From: Acidimicrobiia bacterium
GTDB taxonomy: Bacteria > Actinomycetota > Acidimicrobiia > Acidimicrobiales > CATQHL01
Direction of reading: 5' to 3'
DNA length: 53,763 bases
Assembly (NCBI GenBank): GCA_009840735.1
Contig: VXNF01000058.1
Coordinates: forward strand, 1-53,763
A program made the translations under genes and the position numbers. The notes beneath the pieces were generated by a model that worked only from the letters and a program-made list of their open reading frames with translations, was not told the origin of the DNA and did no database searches. Position 1 is the stretch's first letter. Every line of letters starts with the position of its first letter. Positions 7,811-17,004 of this stretch are shown here, in pieces.

Positions 7811-9496
7811 GTGCCCGCGGGTGCCCGGCCGCTGGATTTCATTCGCAAGCAGGTCATCGCCGACGGCGAGACGGGTGCCTTCGGGGGGCGGGTGCAGACC
7901 CGGTTCCCACCCGAGCCCAACGGTTACCTGCACATCGGCCACGCCAAGTCGATCTGCCTGAACTTCGGGGTGGCCGCCGAGGCCGGCGGCGTGTGCAGGC
8001 TGCGTTTCGACGACACGAACCCCGCCGCCGAGAACGCCGCCTACGCGGCCGGCATCGCCGAGGACATTGCCTGGCTCGGCTTCGAGCCCGGCGCGCCGGC
8101 CCATGCCTCGGACTACTTCGAGCAGCTCTACTGCTGGGCGGAGCAGCTAGTGCGCCAAGGCCTCGCCTACGTGGACGACCAGGACGCCGCGGCGATCTCG
8201 GCCAACCGGGGCGACTTCACGACCCCCGGCGTCGACAGCCCGTGGCGCGACCGCAGCCCGCAGGAGAACCTGGCGCTGCTGGCGGAGATGCGGGCGGGGC
8301 GATTCGGCGACGGCGAGAAGGTGCTGCGGGCGCGCATCGACATGAGCCACCCGAACATGCTGATGCGCGATCCGGTGATGTATCGGATCCGCCACGTCCC
8401 GCACTTCCGCACCGGCACCCAGTGGTGCATCTATCCCACCTACGACTGGGCGCACGGTCAGAGCGACGCCATCGAGGGAGTCACGCACTCACTCTGCACG
8501 CTGGAGTTCGAACCGAACCGCCAGCTCTACGACTGGTACCTGGAGCACCTGCCGCTGCCGGGGGACCGGCCGCGCCAGACCGAGTTCGCCCGCCTCAACC
8601 TCACCCACACCGTCATGTCCAAGCGGGCGCTGGGCGCGCTCGTCGACGGCGGGCTCGTGGACGGCTGGGACGACCCTCGCCTGCCGACCTTGCGGGGCCT
8701 GCGCCGCCGCGGCTATCCGCCGGAGGCGATCCGGGCCTTCTGCGCCCACATCGGGGTGGCCCGCCTCAACGGCACCCACGAGGTGGAACTGCTGGAGTCG
8801 TTCGTGCGGACGCACCACAATCGATTCGCCCAGCGCCGCATGGCTGTGCTGCGACCCCTCGAGGTGGTGATCCAGAACTGGCCGGTCGGCCACACGGAGT
8901 ACCGCCGGGCCGTCAACAATCCCGAAGATGCCAGCGCCGGGGAGCGTCAGGTGCCGTTCTCGGGGCGTCTGTGGATCGAGCGGGACGACTTCATGATCGA
9001 CCCGCCCCGCAAGTTCTACCGGCTGGCGCCAGGCCGGGAGGTGCGTCTGCGGGCGAGCTACTTCCTGCGCTGTGACGACGTGGAGACCGACGCCGGCGGC
9101 GAGGCGGTGCGGCTGCACTGCAGCTATGACCCGGCCACCGGCGGCGGCCACGCCCCCGACGGGCGCAAGGTGCGCGCCACGGTCCACTGGGTGTCGGCCG
9201 AGCACGCCCGCGACGCCGCCGTGGCGCTCTACGACCGGCTGTTCAGCGACCCGGCGCCCGGCGCCGACGGCCGCGACCCGCTGGAGTCCTACAACCCGGC
9301 GTCTCGGGAGCTGATCGCCGCCGCCAAGGTCGAGCCGGCGCTGCTGGACACGCCGCCGGGGGCGGTGGTGCAGTTCGAGCGCCTGGGCTACTTCGCCCGC
9401 GACACCGCCGCGGGAGCTGCCCCTCTGTTCCATCGCACCGTCGGTCTGCGCGACGAGTGGGCAAACATCCGACGGCGCCGCGGAGGAGGCGCATAG
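7811..9496 (+). CDS. glnS: Glutaminyl-tRNA synthetase
   Basis: Charges tRNA-Gln directly with glutamine. At 561 residues it is close to the E. coli enzyme (554) and collinear with it: RFPPEPNGYLHIGHAKSICL holds the HIGH signature at 41-44, and VMSKR is the KMSKS equivalent. QTGTQWCIYPTYD-like and THSLCTLEF segments and the two C-terminal anticodon-binding beta-barrels (VPFSGRLWIERDDF, RTVGLRDEW) are present. GTG 7811 is chosen because it gives the family's N-terminal length; GTG 7712 is in frame but adds an Ala-rich leader. Ribosome site weak at both. Most actinobacteria instead use GluRS plus GatCAB, so this gene was probably acquired. Confidence 0.95.
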   Translation: MPAGARPLDFIRKQVIADGETGAFGGRVQTRFPPEPNGYLHIGHAKSICLNFGVAAEAGGVCRLRFDDTNPAAENAAYAAGIAEDIAWLGFEPGAPAHASDYFEQLYCWAEQLVRQGLAYVDDQDAAAISANRGDFTTPGVDSPWRDRSPQENLALLAEMRAGRFGDGEKVLRARIDMSHPNMLMRDPVMYRIRHVPHFRTGTQWCIYPTYDWAHGQSDAIEGVTHSLCTLEFEPNRQLYDWYLEHLPLPGDRPRQTEFARLNLTHTVMSKRALGALVDGGLVDGWDDPRLPTLRGLRRRGYPPEAIRAFCAHIGVARLNGTHEVELLESFVRTHHNRFAQRRMAVLRPLEVVIQNWPVGHTEYRRAVNNPEDASAGERQVPFSGRLWIERDDFMIDPPRKFYRLAPGREVRLRASYFLRCDDVETDAGGEAVRLHCSYDPATGGGHAPDGRKVRATVHWVSAEHARDAAVALYDRLFSDPAPGADGRDPLESYNPASRELIAAAKVEPALLDTPPGAVVQFERLGYFARDTAAGAAPLFHRTVGLRDEWANIRRRRGGGA

Positions 9497-9596
9497 CGCC
9501 AGAAGCCGTCGGAGGTCAATCCGGGCCTCGCCGCTCACGGATCGGGCGCCCAGCGTCATAGAGTCCCACCGAGTGTCCTGCAGGGAGGTTTCAGCA

Positions 9597-12134
9597 ATGC
9601 GCGTGATGATTCGAGAGTCGCGGTCCCGCCGGTCCATTGTCGTTGGGTTGGCCGTCGCCTTGATCGCCGGCGTCCTGGCGAGTGTCGGAACCGGCGTCGC
9701 CTCCGGACAGCAAACGGCCTCCGGGCAGGAGGTGCCGGACTGCCCGGTCACACCCATGGGTGGGCTCGGCGCCCCGGCCGGCAGCGCCGTGCGGGCAGAA
9801 GGTAGCTGGAGCACCGAGGACTGCGAGTCGCGGTTCCGCCCCGGCAACGACGCCCACACCTACCGCTTCGAAGTCCACAGCCCGGGCCGGATCCGCATCG
9901 AGTTGTCCTCGCCCGACGCCGACCCGTACCTCTACCTGCTCGCGGCCGACGGCTCCCGCCTGGCGGACGACGACGACGGCGGCGCGGGCCTCGCGGCGCG
10001 CGTCGAGCGCGACCTCGCACCAGGTGTCTACCTGGTGGAGGCCACGACCGTCGGCGGCCGCGGACGCGGCCCGGCGGACTTCACGCTGACGGTGAGCCGT
10101 GTCGCCGGCTGTGACGTCGTGCATCTCGGGGCGCTGACGCCCGATGCGGACCTGAGCGCCGAGGGCTCCTGGTCGCTGGACACCTGCGGATCCCGGATCG
10201 TGGCGACCCACCCTGCCCACAACTACTCGTTCGTCCTCGCGGTCGACGGGCGTGTGCGCATTGACTTGAAGTCGGAGAATGGCGACGGCGTACTGTCGTT
10301 GGCGTCACTCGAAGGTGCGGTGATCGGCGCCAACGACGACGGCGGCGACCCGCCTGACTCGCGCATCGAGCAGTACCTGCCGGCTGGCGTCTACCTCATC
10401 GAAGCCACCACCTACCTGGCGCGCGACCTCCAGCCGCTCCGGGCCGGCTTCACCCTCACCGTTCACCTCGTTGACGAGTTGGCGCAGCAGCAGGACTTCC
10501 AGCTCAAGGTCGAGAAGGTCCACATCCCCGCCGAGGTGGTGGCGGGGGACCCGGTGCCGGTGGACTATCGGGTGGGCAATGCCGGCGGCGGCGACCTGCC
10601 CGGCGGCGGGAACCTCACCTTCGTCTACACGGTGGGCCGCGTCGAGGGCGGGTCCCGCGTCATTGACTTCCCCGGCCCGGTCGCCGCCGCCGAAGGCTGG
10701 CCTGCGAGGACCTCCTACCACACCGATGATGCGGTGGCGAGCGCCACGAGTGCGCCCAACCCCGCCATGAGACCTCTGGAGATCACCTTTGAGGACTTCG
10801 GTCCGGCCTGGCTGTTCGTCGGCATCTTCACCGAGGACGAAGACGAGAACGAGCTCGGCTTCCACGGCGTCTGGAACAACCTGATGGTGCTCAGCGGCCC
10901 GACCTTCGACCCGGTCGAGGTGACCGTCGACGGGGCGCGCTACCGGGTGTCCGCTGAGGCCGACGCCGAGGGCATGGTGACGACATCGGTGACATCCGTC
11001 GAGGACCCCGCAGCGGAGATCGACGAAGCGGTCCGGGCGAGGGCGATCTACACGGCGGGCGTGCGCACCGGGCTGCTTGACGGCGCCTTCGAGCGGCCCG
11101 CAGTGGCCGCCCTGGCCGGCGCGGCACCCTCGCGCATGCCGGTCGTGGCATTGCCTGGAGATCCGTCCTCGGGCAGCTTCCTCGAGGCGTTCGGGACGGC
11201 CTACGCGGCACTGGTCGGCTCATCGGCTCTGGCCGAGTCGGTGGCCGCGGGCGAGGCGATCAACCCCACCGCAGCGGAAGAGTTAGTCCTCGCGGTGGCG
11301 GGGCGGGCGACGGGCCGTTTCGCTGCGCTCGTGTCCTCTTGGAGCGAGCTGCTGGAGAGCCTGGAGCAGGGCGCGGCGCTGGGCTTCGGCGAGGCGTTGT
11401 CGTTCCATTCCGAGCTTGCCTACGCCGAGGCGGTGCTGGCGCCGATGGCGACGGCGGGGACGGTCCACGAGGCGGCCCGCGAGGCCGAGACGGGCTGGGA
11501 GGATCCGGGCGTTCGCGCCATGATCGCCGAGTTGGGCGCCTGCGGCGGCGCCGATCTTGCAGCCGCCCTCGCAGCGGCCAGGGTGGCCGATGCCGAGCAC
11601 ATGGCGATGCTCGACACCGAGATGAGTGCGGCGGCGCCGGTCTGGGGCGCGGCCGTCGATAGCGCGCTATGTGCCGCCGCCGCGGCCGACTCGGCGAACC
11701 GCCGGTTCCTGGAGCGGCTGGCGCTGGGAGAGAGCGAAGAGCTGCTCGAGCTGCTGGTCTCCGAGGCGCCCGCCGAGGACCCGGCCCCGCAGACGTACCG
11801 GCTGCGCGTCATTGCCCGTCAGGGCGCCGACGGGCGCGTCGAGCACGGCGTCGAAGTTGCCGGCGGCACCCAGGTCCTGCCCGACGTCCGCTACTTGCGG
11901 GCGGACGCCCCCGTCGGCGCATGGCGGGAGAGCAGCGACGTGCTGTCGGGCGAGGACACCCTCGGGCGGGTCCGCGCCCGGCGGCTGGCCGACGGTCGCA
12001 TCGAGATGGGCTTCGTGGCCGCTGGCGAGGAGCACGATCTCCACATCCGCTACCTGCCCGCCGACCTCCCTGAGGGCGTCTGGTTCCGCAGCAGCGAGAT
12101 CGAAGTGACGTCCGCCCCTGCTCTCTCCGGGTAG
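9597..12134 (+). CDS. Large secreted protein with two PPC-like repeats and a CARDB-like domain
   Basis: An 845-residue exported protein. Residues ~1-40 form a signal peptide (Arg-rich start, then IVVGLAVALIAGVLASVGTG). Two tandem beta-sandwich repeats follow, each about 110 residues and resembling bacterial pre-peptidase C-terminal domains: LYLLAADGSRLADDDDGG...APGVYLVEATT and LASLEGAVIGANDDGG...PAGVYLIEATT. Each repeat carries two Cys, which may form disulfides. About residues 300-430 look like a CARDB-type domain (VDYRVGNAGGGDLPGG). The Ala-rich middle and helical C-terminal half are unrecognised. The start ATG follows GGGAGG by 8 bases. It is probably a surface or extracellular adhesion/binding protein; no catalytic motif was found. 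Confidence 0.75.
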   Translation: MRVMIRESRSRRSIVVGLAVALIAGVLASVGTGVASGQQTASGQEVPDCPVTPMGGLGAPAGSAVRAEGSWSTEDCESRFRPGNDAHTYRFEVHSPGRIRIELSSPDADPYLYLLAADGSRLADDDDGGAGLAARVERDLAPGVYLVEATTVGGRGRGPADFTLTVSRVAGCDVVHLGALTPDADLSAEGSWSLDTCGSRIVATHPAHNYSFVLAVDGRVRIDLKSENGDGVLSLASLEGAVIGANDDGGDPPDSRIEQYLPAGVYLIEATTYLARDLQPLRAGFTLTVHLVDELAQQQDFQLKVEKVHIPAEVVAGDPVPVDYRVGNAGGGDLPGGGNLTFVYTVGRVEGGSRVIDFPGPVAAAEGWPARTSYHTDDAVASATSAPNPAMRPLEITFEDFGPAWLFVGIFTEDEDENELGFHGVWNNLMVLSGPTFDPVEVTVDGARYRVSAEADAEGMVTTSVTSVEDPAAEIDEAVRARAIYTAGVRTGLLDGAFERPAVAALAGAAPSRMPVVALPGDPSSGSFLEAFGTAYAALVGSSALAESVAAGEAINPTAAEELVLAVAGRATGRFAALVSSWSELLESLEQGAALGFGEALSFHSELAYAEAVLAPMATAGTVHEAAREAETGWEDPGVRAMIAELGACGGADLAAALAAARVADAEHMAMLDTEMSAAAPVWGAAVDSALCAAAAADSANRRFLERLALGESEELLELLVSEAPAEDPAPQTYRLRVIARQGADGRVEHGVEVAGGTQVLPDVRYLRADAPVGAWRESSDVLSGEDTLGRVRARRLADGRIEMGFVAAGEEHDLHIRYLPADLPEGVWFRSSEIEVTSAPALSG

Positions 12135-12135
12135 G

Positions 12136-12157
12136 TCGGGCGGGAGCGCCCGCCCGA
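12136..12157 (+). terminator. GC-rich hairpin directly after the secreted-protein stop codon
   Basis: A perfect 9-bp stem TCGGGCGGG/CCCGCCCGA with a 4-base AGCG loop begins one base after the stop codon. There is no U-tract, so it is an L-shaped (U-less) terminator candidate of the kind common in GC-rich actinobacteria. It lies between two convergent genes and could serve both. Confidence 0.55.
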
Positions 12158-12262
12158 GCGGTGATCCGGACGAAGCGAATGCGGCACCGGCGTGCGCTCA
12201 GAAATCCGGGACGGCGGTCCGGTCCGCGCGGAGGGCAACGGCGCCGCCGGTCGGCTGGCAGC

Positions 12263-12919
12263 TCAGCGCAGCGTGATGACCGTCAGCCCGTCGCCGACGG
12301 GCAGCATCGCCACCTGTGATCGAGGATCGGCTGCTGCATGGGCGTTGAAGGCGCGCAGCGACTCTGTGGTGTCGTCGTTCTGGTCGGGGTCGGCCACGCC
12401 GCCTCCCCAGAGCACATTGTCCACCAGAATCACGCCCCTGGGCGTCAGCCGAGGCAGCAGCTCCTCGTAGTAGTTGATGTAGTTGGCCTTGTCGGCGTCT
12501 ATGAAGGCGAAGTCCACGTCGGGCTCAGGCGGCAGGGCTCGCAGCGTCTCCAGCGCCGGAGCGATGCGCATCTCGATGCGGTCGGCCACGCCGGCGCGCT
12601 CCCAGTACGACCGGGCGATGGCCGTCCACTCCACCGAGACGTCACAGCACAGCAGCCGCCCACCCGCCGGCAGCCCCCTCGCCACCGCCAGCGCCGAGTA
12701 GCCGGTGAAGGTGCCCACCTCCACCGCCAGCGAGGGCTGGAGCAGCCTCACGAGCATCGTCATGAACGAGCCCTGCACGGCACCGATCTGCATCCGGCCG
12801 GCGTCACCCAGCGCCCCGGTGACCGCGATGAGGTCGCGCTGCAGTGCGTCGGGTTCGCTGGAGTGCGCGTCCATGTAGGCCAGCAGGGCCTCGTCGATCT
12901 GCGTGATCTGCGAACTCAC
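12263..12919 (-). CDS. Class I SAM-dependent O-methyltransferase (family 3)
   Basis: A 218-residue O-methyltransferase of the catechol/caffeoyl-CoA type. The SAM-binding VEVGTFTGYSAL is near residue 67, the acidic DVS... and DFAFIDADKANY segments (metal/catalytic Asp region) near 135-145, and DNVLWGGGV near 165. The family needs a divalent metal and methylates vicinal hydroxyls of small aromatics. GTG 12919 is used as the start. It lies 10 bases downstream of the DUF1295 gene on the same strand, so the two are likely co-transcribed. It is convergent with the secreted protein gene. Substrate unknown. Confidence 0.88.
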   Translation of the reverse strand: MSSQITQIDEALLAYMDAHSSEPDALQRDLIAVTGALGDAGRMQIGAVQGSFMTMLVRLLQPSLAVEVGTFTGYSALAVARGLPAGGRLLCCDVSVEWTAIARSYWERAGVADRIEMRIAPALETLRALPPEPDVDFAFIDADKANYINYYEELLPRLTPRGVILVDNVLWGGGVADPDQNDDTTESLRAFNAHAAADPRSQVAMLPVGDGLTVITLR

Positions 12920-12929
12920 CGGGCCGATC

Positions 12930-13739
12930 CTACGAGGCGCCGCCCTCGGGGGGACCGCCGGGGCGGCGGGGCGGCAACGGCACGAAGGCGCTGGTGCGGC
13001 GCACGTAATCGGCGTAGCCGGGGCGCCGATCGGTGATCGTGCTCTCCAGCATCGCCACCCCCGACACGCGCAGCAGCAGAATCGACATCACCAGGGGGCC
13101 GGCGATCGTCCAGGCGCCGCCGGCCGAGGCGGCCACCAGGTAGCTGCCCCACCAGACGCAGAAGTCTCCGAAGTAGTTGGGGTGACGGGTGTACCGCCAG
13201 AGCCCCCGCTGGAGCACCGCGCCGCGGTTGGCGGGATCGGACTTGAAGCGTCGAAGCTGCTCGTCGCCGGTGGTTTCGAAGGCCAACCCCACGGCCCAGA
13301 CGGCGCAGCCCAACCAGTCGAGGGGCCCCAGCGCTGACGGACCGCCCGAAGCGCCCACGACCGCCTGCACGGGCAGCGAAACCACGACGATCAGCGCGCC
13401 TTGCAGGCCGAAGACCATCACGAGGCTCCACCAGGTGAAGGCCCGCGGTCGCCGGCCGCGCATGGCCGCGTAGCGGTAGTCCTCGGGCTCGCCCCATTTG
13501 CGCGCCGTCAGATGGACGCCGAGGCGGAGTCCCCAGACAGTCACCATCGCCAGCATGAGCCAGGTGCGGGCCGCCGTCGATGCCTCGTCGCCCCAGGCCA
13601 AGAGCATCCAGGCGACCGCCACGTAGCTGAGCCCCCACAGCGGGTCGACGATCGAGGCGTCTCGAAGCCGCAGGCTCACCAGCCAGCCGGCGAACATGAT
13701 CGCCCCCGCGGTCGCCGCGGCCACAGCCAGCGCGTTCAC
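12930..13739 (-). CDS. DUF1295 integral membrane protein (steroid 5alpha-reductase/ICMT-like)
   Basis: A 269-residue polytopic membrane protein with about six hydrophobic segments. GLWRYTRHPNYFGDFCVWWG (residues ~184-203) is the hallmark of DUF1295 and the wider steroid reductase/isoprenylcysteine methyltransferase superfamily, which binds NADPH or SAM near the C-terminus. RPGYADYVRRTSAFVPLPP is the usual C-terminal motif. Family members in bacteria are mostly uncharacterised. It is followed by an O-methyltransferase 10 bases downstream. It shares the superfamily fold with sterol reductases, but it is 10 kb from the sterol operon and no link is shown. ATG 13739 has no obvious competitor. Confidence 0.85.
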   Translation of the reverse strand: MNALAVAAATAGAIMFAGWLVSLRLRDASIVDPLWGLSYVAVAWMLLAWGDEASTAARTWLMLAMVTVWGLRLGVHLTARKWGEPEDYRYAAMRGRRPRAFTWWSLVMVFGLQGALIVVVSLPVQAVVGASGGPSALGPLDWLGCAVWAVGLAFETTGDEQLRRFKSDPANRGAVLQRGLWRYTRHPNYFGDFCVWWGSYLVAASAGGAWTIAGPLVMSILLLRVSGVAMLESTITDRRPGYADYVRRTSAFVPLPPRRPGGPPEGGAS

Positions 13740-13964
13740 AGGCCCGACGCTACGGGTGCCGCCGTCGGTCGCGCCCGTCCGACGACGGCTACCGGGACGG
13801 CGGCGGCGGCGAGCAGCCCGGCGGCAGCGGCCAGGGCGCCGGCGGCGGCCACGATCAGCAGTCGGGCGAGCAGCCGGGCATCTCGTCGGTCACCCACGCT
13901 GTCGCCGCGCCGCTCTGCATGCGATGGGGCTCGGTGCCGGTGGGCTGGCGCGTAGACTGGTTTC

Positions 13965-14963
13965 ATGGCGGTTTTTGCGCCACCTGGAGTACCGACTCGG
14001 GAGGATGCGGAGGCCGCGGCTGAGGCGCTTGTGGCTGTTGGTGTCGACGAGGTGCTGCTGTTCGGGTCGGTTGCTCGCGGGACGGCGAGTTCGTTCAGTG
14101 ACATCGACCTGGTAGCGATCTTCGCCGACTTGGATTACGCCGAGCGCCAGAGGTGCCGACACGAGTTGGAGGCGACGGCCGAGGCGGCCGTGGCGTGGCC
14201 GGTGCAGGTGCACGTGACGGATCTCCCCGAGTGGCGGGCCCGCGTGGGCGGGGTGTCCGCATCCTTCGAGCACAGGATTGCCGGCGAGGCGGTTCCGGTG
14301 GCGACCGCCGCCGACAGGCGCCCCGTGGACTGGGGCAAGGAGATGGTGTTGCCGATGAGCGATCCGCTGGAGGCGCTGAGCTACTTCGACGCCCGGGTCA
14401 TCCCGCGGCTGCGGGACGTTGCCGCCGCCGCGACCCGTGACCACGCCGAATCGGATCCGCACCTGTCGCTGGCCCGCCAGGAACGCGCGCGCCTCCAACG
14501 TCTAACCACGCTGTGTACCGCAGCAGCGCTGACCGCCGAGACCTCGCTGAAGGCCCTCGCCGTGCTGGGTGGCGAGACCGCTCCGACCGAGGCGGACATG
14601 AAGCGCGCCGGCCACAGCATCGCGCGGGGCCTCGCCCTCCTGGCCGACACAGCGCGCGCAGAGGCGGCGGCTGTGTTCGACCGCCACGGCGTGGACCTCG
14701 ACGTGCTGTCCACATGGCGTGAGCGCAGCACTTACCCGGACGACGCGGAGGTGCTCCACGCCGACGCCGAGCGGCTCGCGTCCGCCTACGCGGCGATGGC
14801 GGCGGAGATCACCGCGCTCCTGGCGGCGCACTTGCGCCGGCGCGTGGACCCCGGCCCGGCGCTCGAGGAGGCCTTGGCGCAGCGGGACAGTCACGCTTGG
14901 CTGATCGGCGCGGTCGACGTGCGAGCGGGCATGCCGACGCCCCCGGAGGGCATCTACTCCTGA
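13965..14963 (+). CDS. Single-chain nucleotidyltransferase (MNT) plus HEPN-domain protein
   Basis: A 332-residue protein that joins two domains usually encoded separately. Residues ~10-125 are a minimal nucleotidyltransferase: LLFGSVARGTASSFSDIDLV has GS (34-35) and the metal-binding Asp46 and Asp48. Residues ~130-310 are helical and HEPN-like, with AGHSIARGLALL and WRERSTYPDDAEVLHADAERL. I see no clear Rx4-6H RNase motif, so the HEPN part may recognise or bind the substrate and not cut RNA. Related MNT-HEPN pairs are toxin-antitoxin systems in which the MNT adenylylates the HEPN partner. ATG 13965 follows a spacer with no strong ribosome site. It stands alone. Confidence 0.78.
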   Translation: MAVFAPPGVPTREDAEAAAEALVAVGVDEVLLFGSVARGTASSFSDIDLVAIFADLDYAERQRCRHELEATAEAAVAWPVQVHVTDLPEWRARVGGVSASFEHRIAGEAVPVATAADRRPVDWGKEMVLPMSDPLEALSYFDARVIPRLRDVAAAATRDHAESDPHLSLARQERARLQRLTTLCTAAALTAETSLKALAVLGGETAPTEADMKRAGHSIARGLALLADTARAEAAAVFDRHGVDLDVLSTWRERSTYPDDAEVLHADAERLASAYAAMAAEITALLAAHLRRRVDPGPALEEALAQRDSHAWLIGAVDVRAGMPTPPEGIYS

Positions 14964-15145
14964 AGGCGCAGCGACCGCCCCCGGTGGCCGCGATCTGAAG
15001 GCGGCGGAAGTCGCCGCCCGCGCCGGTCGGGTTGGCCCCGGTTGTCGCAAGCCGGAAGTTGCCGAAGAACCTGGAACGGTGCGCCAAGCCGGTGCGGCCA
15101 GCGGCATAACCCCTCCGAGGTGGCTGGCTCGCTGCGGGGGCGGTG

Positions 15146-15216
<71 letters not shown>

Positions 15217-15369
15217 AGGTCCGCTCAGGCTAGCGAGGCCGCGAGCGCTCCCCGGCGGCGGCGCCGATCCGGCTCGGGGAATTTACGCCGACGCGATCCG
15301 TGGGAGGCGGATGCCCGGCATCCGGAAACGGCGAGCCCGACCGGGCCGAAGCGACACGCCCTGGGCCGC

Positions 15370-16992
15370 ATGATTGAGGCGACCCTTAGACTTTCGGGCG
15401 TGGAGAGCGCGCTGGCACCAGCCGACGACGGCAAGGTTCGACTCTCGATCCGCCTCGACAGCTACGAGATGGCTGAAGCCGAGGACGCCGCCTACCGCCG
15501 GATCGTCCGCCAGGTGCGCCTACCCGGGTTCCGGCCCGGTCGGGCGCCGCGCAAGGTGCTGGAGGCCCGCCTCGGCGTCGGATACATCCGTGCCGAGGCG
15601 ATGCAGGACGCCCTCGGGGACTACTACCGGCAGGCGGTGGTCCGCCACGACGTGGACGTCATCGCCCCGCCCGAGATCGACATCACCGCCGGGCGCGACG
15701 ATGGGCCGGTGACCTTCGAGGCGCTCGTGGAGGTGCGCCCCGAGGTCACCGCCGACGGCTACGACGCGCTGACCGTCGAGCTCCCCGACCCGCGCCCCAC
15801 CGAAGAGGAGATCAACGCCCGGCTCGACGCTCTGCGCGCCCAGTTCAGCGAGCTCGAGACCACGAGCCGCCCGGCCATCGACACCGACCACGTCACCATC
15901 GACGTGTTCGCGACCCACAACGGCGTCGAAGTGGAGGGCCTGACGGTCTCGGACTACACCTACGAACTGGGGTCGGGCGCGGTCGTGCCGGAGATCGACG
16001 AGAACCTGCGCGGCGCCAAGGCGGGCGACATCCTGGAGTTCAACGCCCGCCACCCCGATGAGACCGTCGAGGACCTGCTGCGTTTCCGCATCCTGGTCAA
16101 GGAGGTGCAGGCGCGGATCCTTCCCGACCTCGACGACGACCTGGTCCGCTCGGCCAGCGAGTTCGAGACCGTCGATGAGTTCCGTGCCGACGTCACCGAC
16201 CACCTGACCGACCTGAAGCGCGCGCAGGTCAGGATGCTGCTGCGGGAGAGCGTCTCGAAGGCGGTGGCGGACCTCGTCGTGGCCGAGGTGCCCGGTGCGC
16301 TCATCGAAGCCGAGACCGACCGACGACTCGAGGACTTCGAGAAGGTGCTGAAGCACCAGGACGGCACCCTGGAGGGGTACCTCGCCGCCAGCGGCCAGAG
16401 CCTCGAGGAGCTGCGGGCGCAAATGGACGAGGCCGCCGAGCAGAGCGTGCGCCTGGACTTGGCGCTGCGGGCGGTTGCGGTGGCCGAAGCGCTGGACGTG
16501 GACGACGCCGACCTGCGAGCCGAGGCCGAGCGCACCGCCGAGCGGATGGAGCTCGACCCCGCAACGCTGCGCGACCGCCTTGACCGCAGCGGCGGCTGGT
16601 CGGCGCTGCGGGCCGAGCGGCGCAAGATGCTGGCACTGCGCTGGCTGATGGACAACGCCACGGTGACCAATGCGGACGGCGTTCCCATCGCCGCTGAGCA
16701 CCTGGCCGAGCCGGAGCCGCCCAGCGACGGCACCGAGGCAGGCGAAGCTGGCGAGGACCATGCTGCCGCGACCGCCGGGCACACAACCGACGGCGAGGCC
16801 GATCCCGCCCCCGCCGCCGGCGCCCGAGACGCTGGCATCGATTCCGCATCGGATTCCGAGGTGGGCGCCGGGCTTGACGCCCCCGAGGTGAACCCAGCCG
16901 GAGACGCCGACGCGCCGCAGGCGGGCACCGAGGCCGTATCCTCAGATCCCGGCACGACCCGGCGCCGACGCCGCTGGATTCCGAGGCCCTAG
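15370..16992 (+). CDS. tig: Trigger factor (ribosome-associated chaperone and prolyl isomerase)
   Basis: Binds the ribosome exit tunnel and folds nascent chains. The 540-residue product has the N-terminal ribosome-binding domain with the signature LPGFRPGRAPRKVLEARLG (about 46-64), an FKBP-type PPIase domain (~155-235, TDHVTIDVFATHNG...LEFNARHPDE) and the helical C-terminal domain. After about residue 440 comes an atypical tail of ~90 residues rich in Ala, Glu, Asp and Gly that ends in TTRRRRRWIPRP. ATG 15370 is used; GTG 15400 in frame would suit the family N-terminus equally. It leads the tig-clpP-clpX group, a conserved arrangement. Confidence 0.95.
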   Translation: MIEATLRLSGVESALAPADDGKVRLSIRLDSYEMAEAEDAAYRRIVRQVRLPGFRPGRAPRKVLEARLGVGYIRAEAMQDALGDYYRQAVVRHDVDVIAPPEIDITAGRDDGPVTFEALVEVRPEVTADGYDALTVELPDPRPTEEEINARLDALRAQFSELETTSRPAIDTDHVTIDVFATHNGVEVEGLTVSDYTYELGSGAVVPEIDENLRGAKAGDILEFNARHPDETVEDLLRFRILVKEVQARILPDLDDDLVRSASEFETVDEFRADVTDHLTDLKRAQVRMLLRESVSKAVADLVVAEVPGALIEAETDRRLEDFEKVLKHQDGTLEGYLAASGQSLEELRAQMDEAAEQSVRLDLALRAVAVAEALDVDDADLRAEAERTAERMELDPATLRDRLDRSGGWSALRAERRKMLALRWLMDNATVTNADGVPIAAEHLAEPEPPSDGTEAGEAGEDHAAATAGHTTDGEADPAPAAGARDAGIDSASDSEVGAGLDAPEVNPAGDADAPQAGTEAVSSDPGTTRRRRRWIPRP

Positions 16993-17004
16993 GAGTCACC
17001 GCCC

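Noticed and set aside
12930-13739. DUF1295 protein as a missing sterol reductase
   Set aside because: It shares a broad superfamily with steroid reductases, but it is 10 kb away, paired with an O-methyltransferase, and lacks the ERG24/ERG4 signatures seen in the operon gene.
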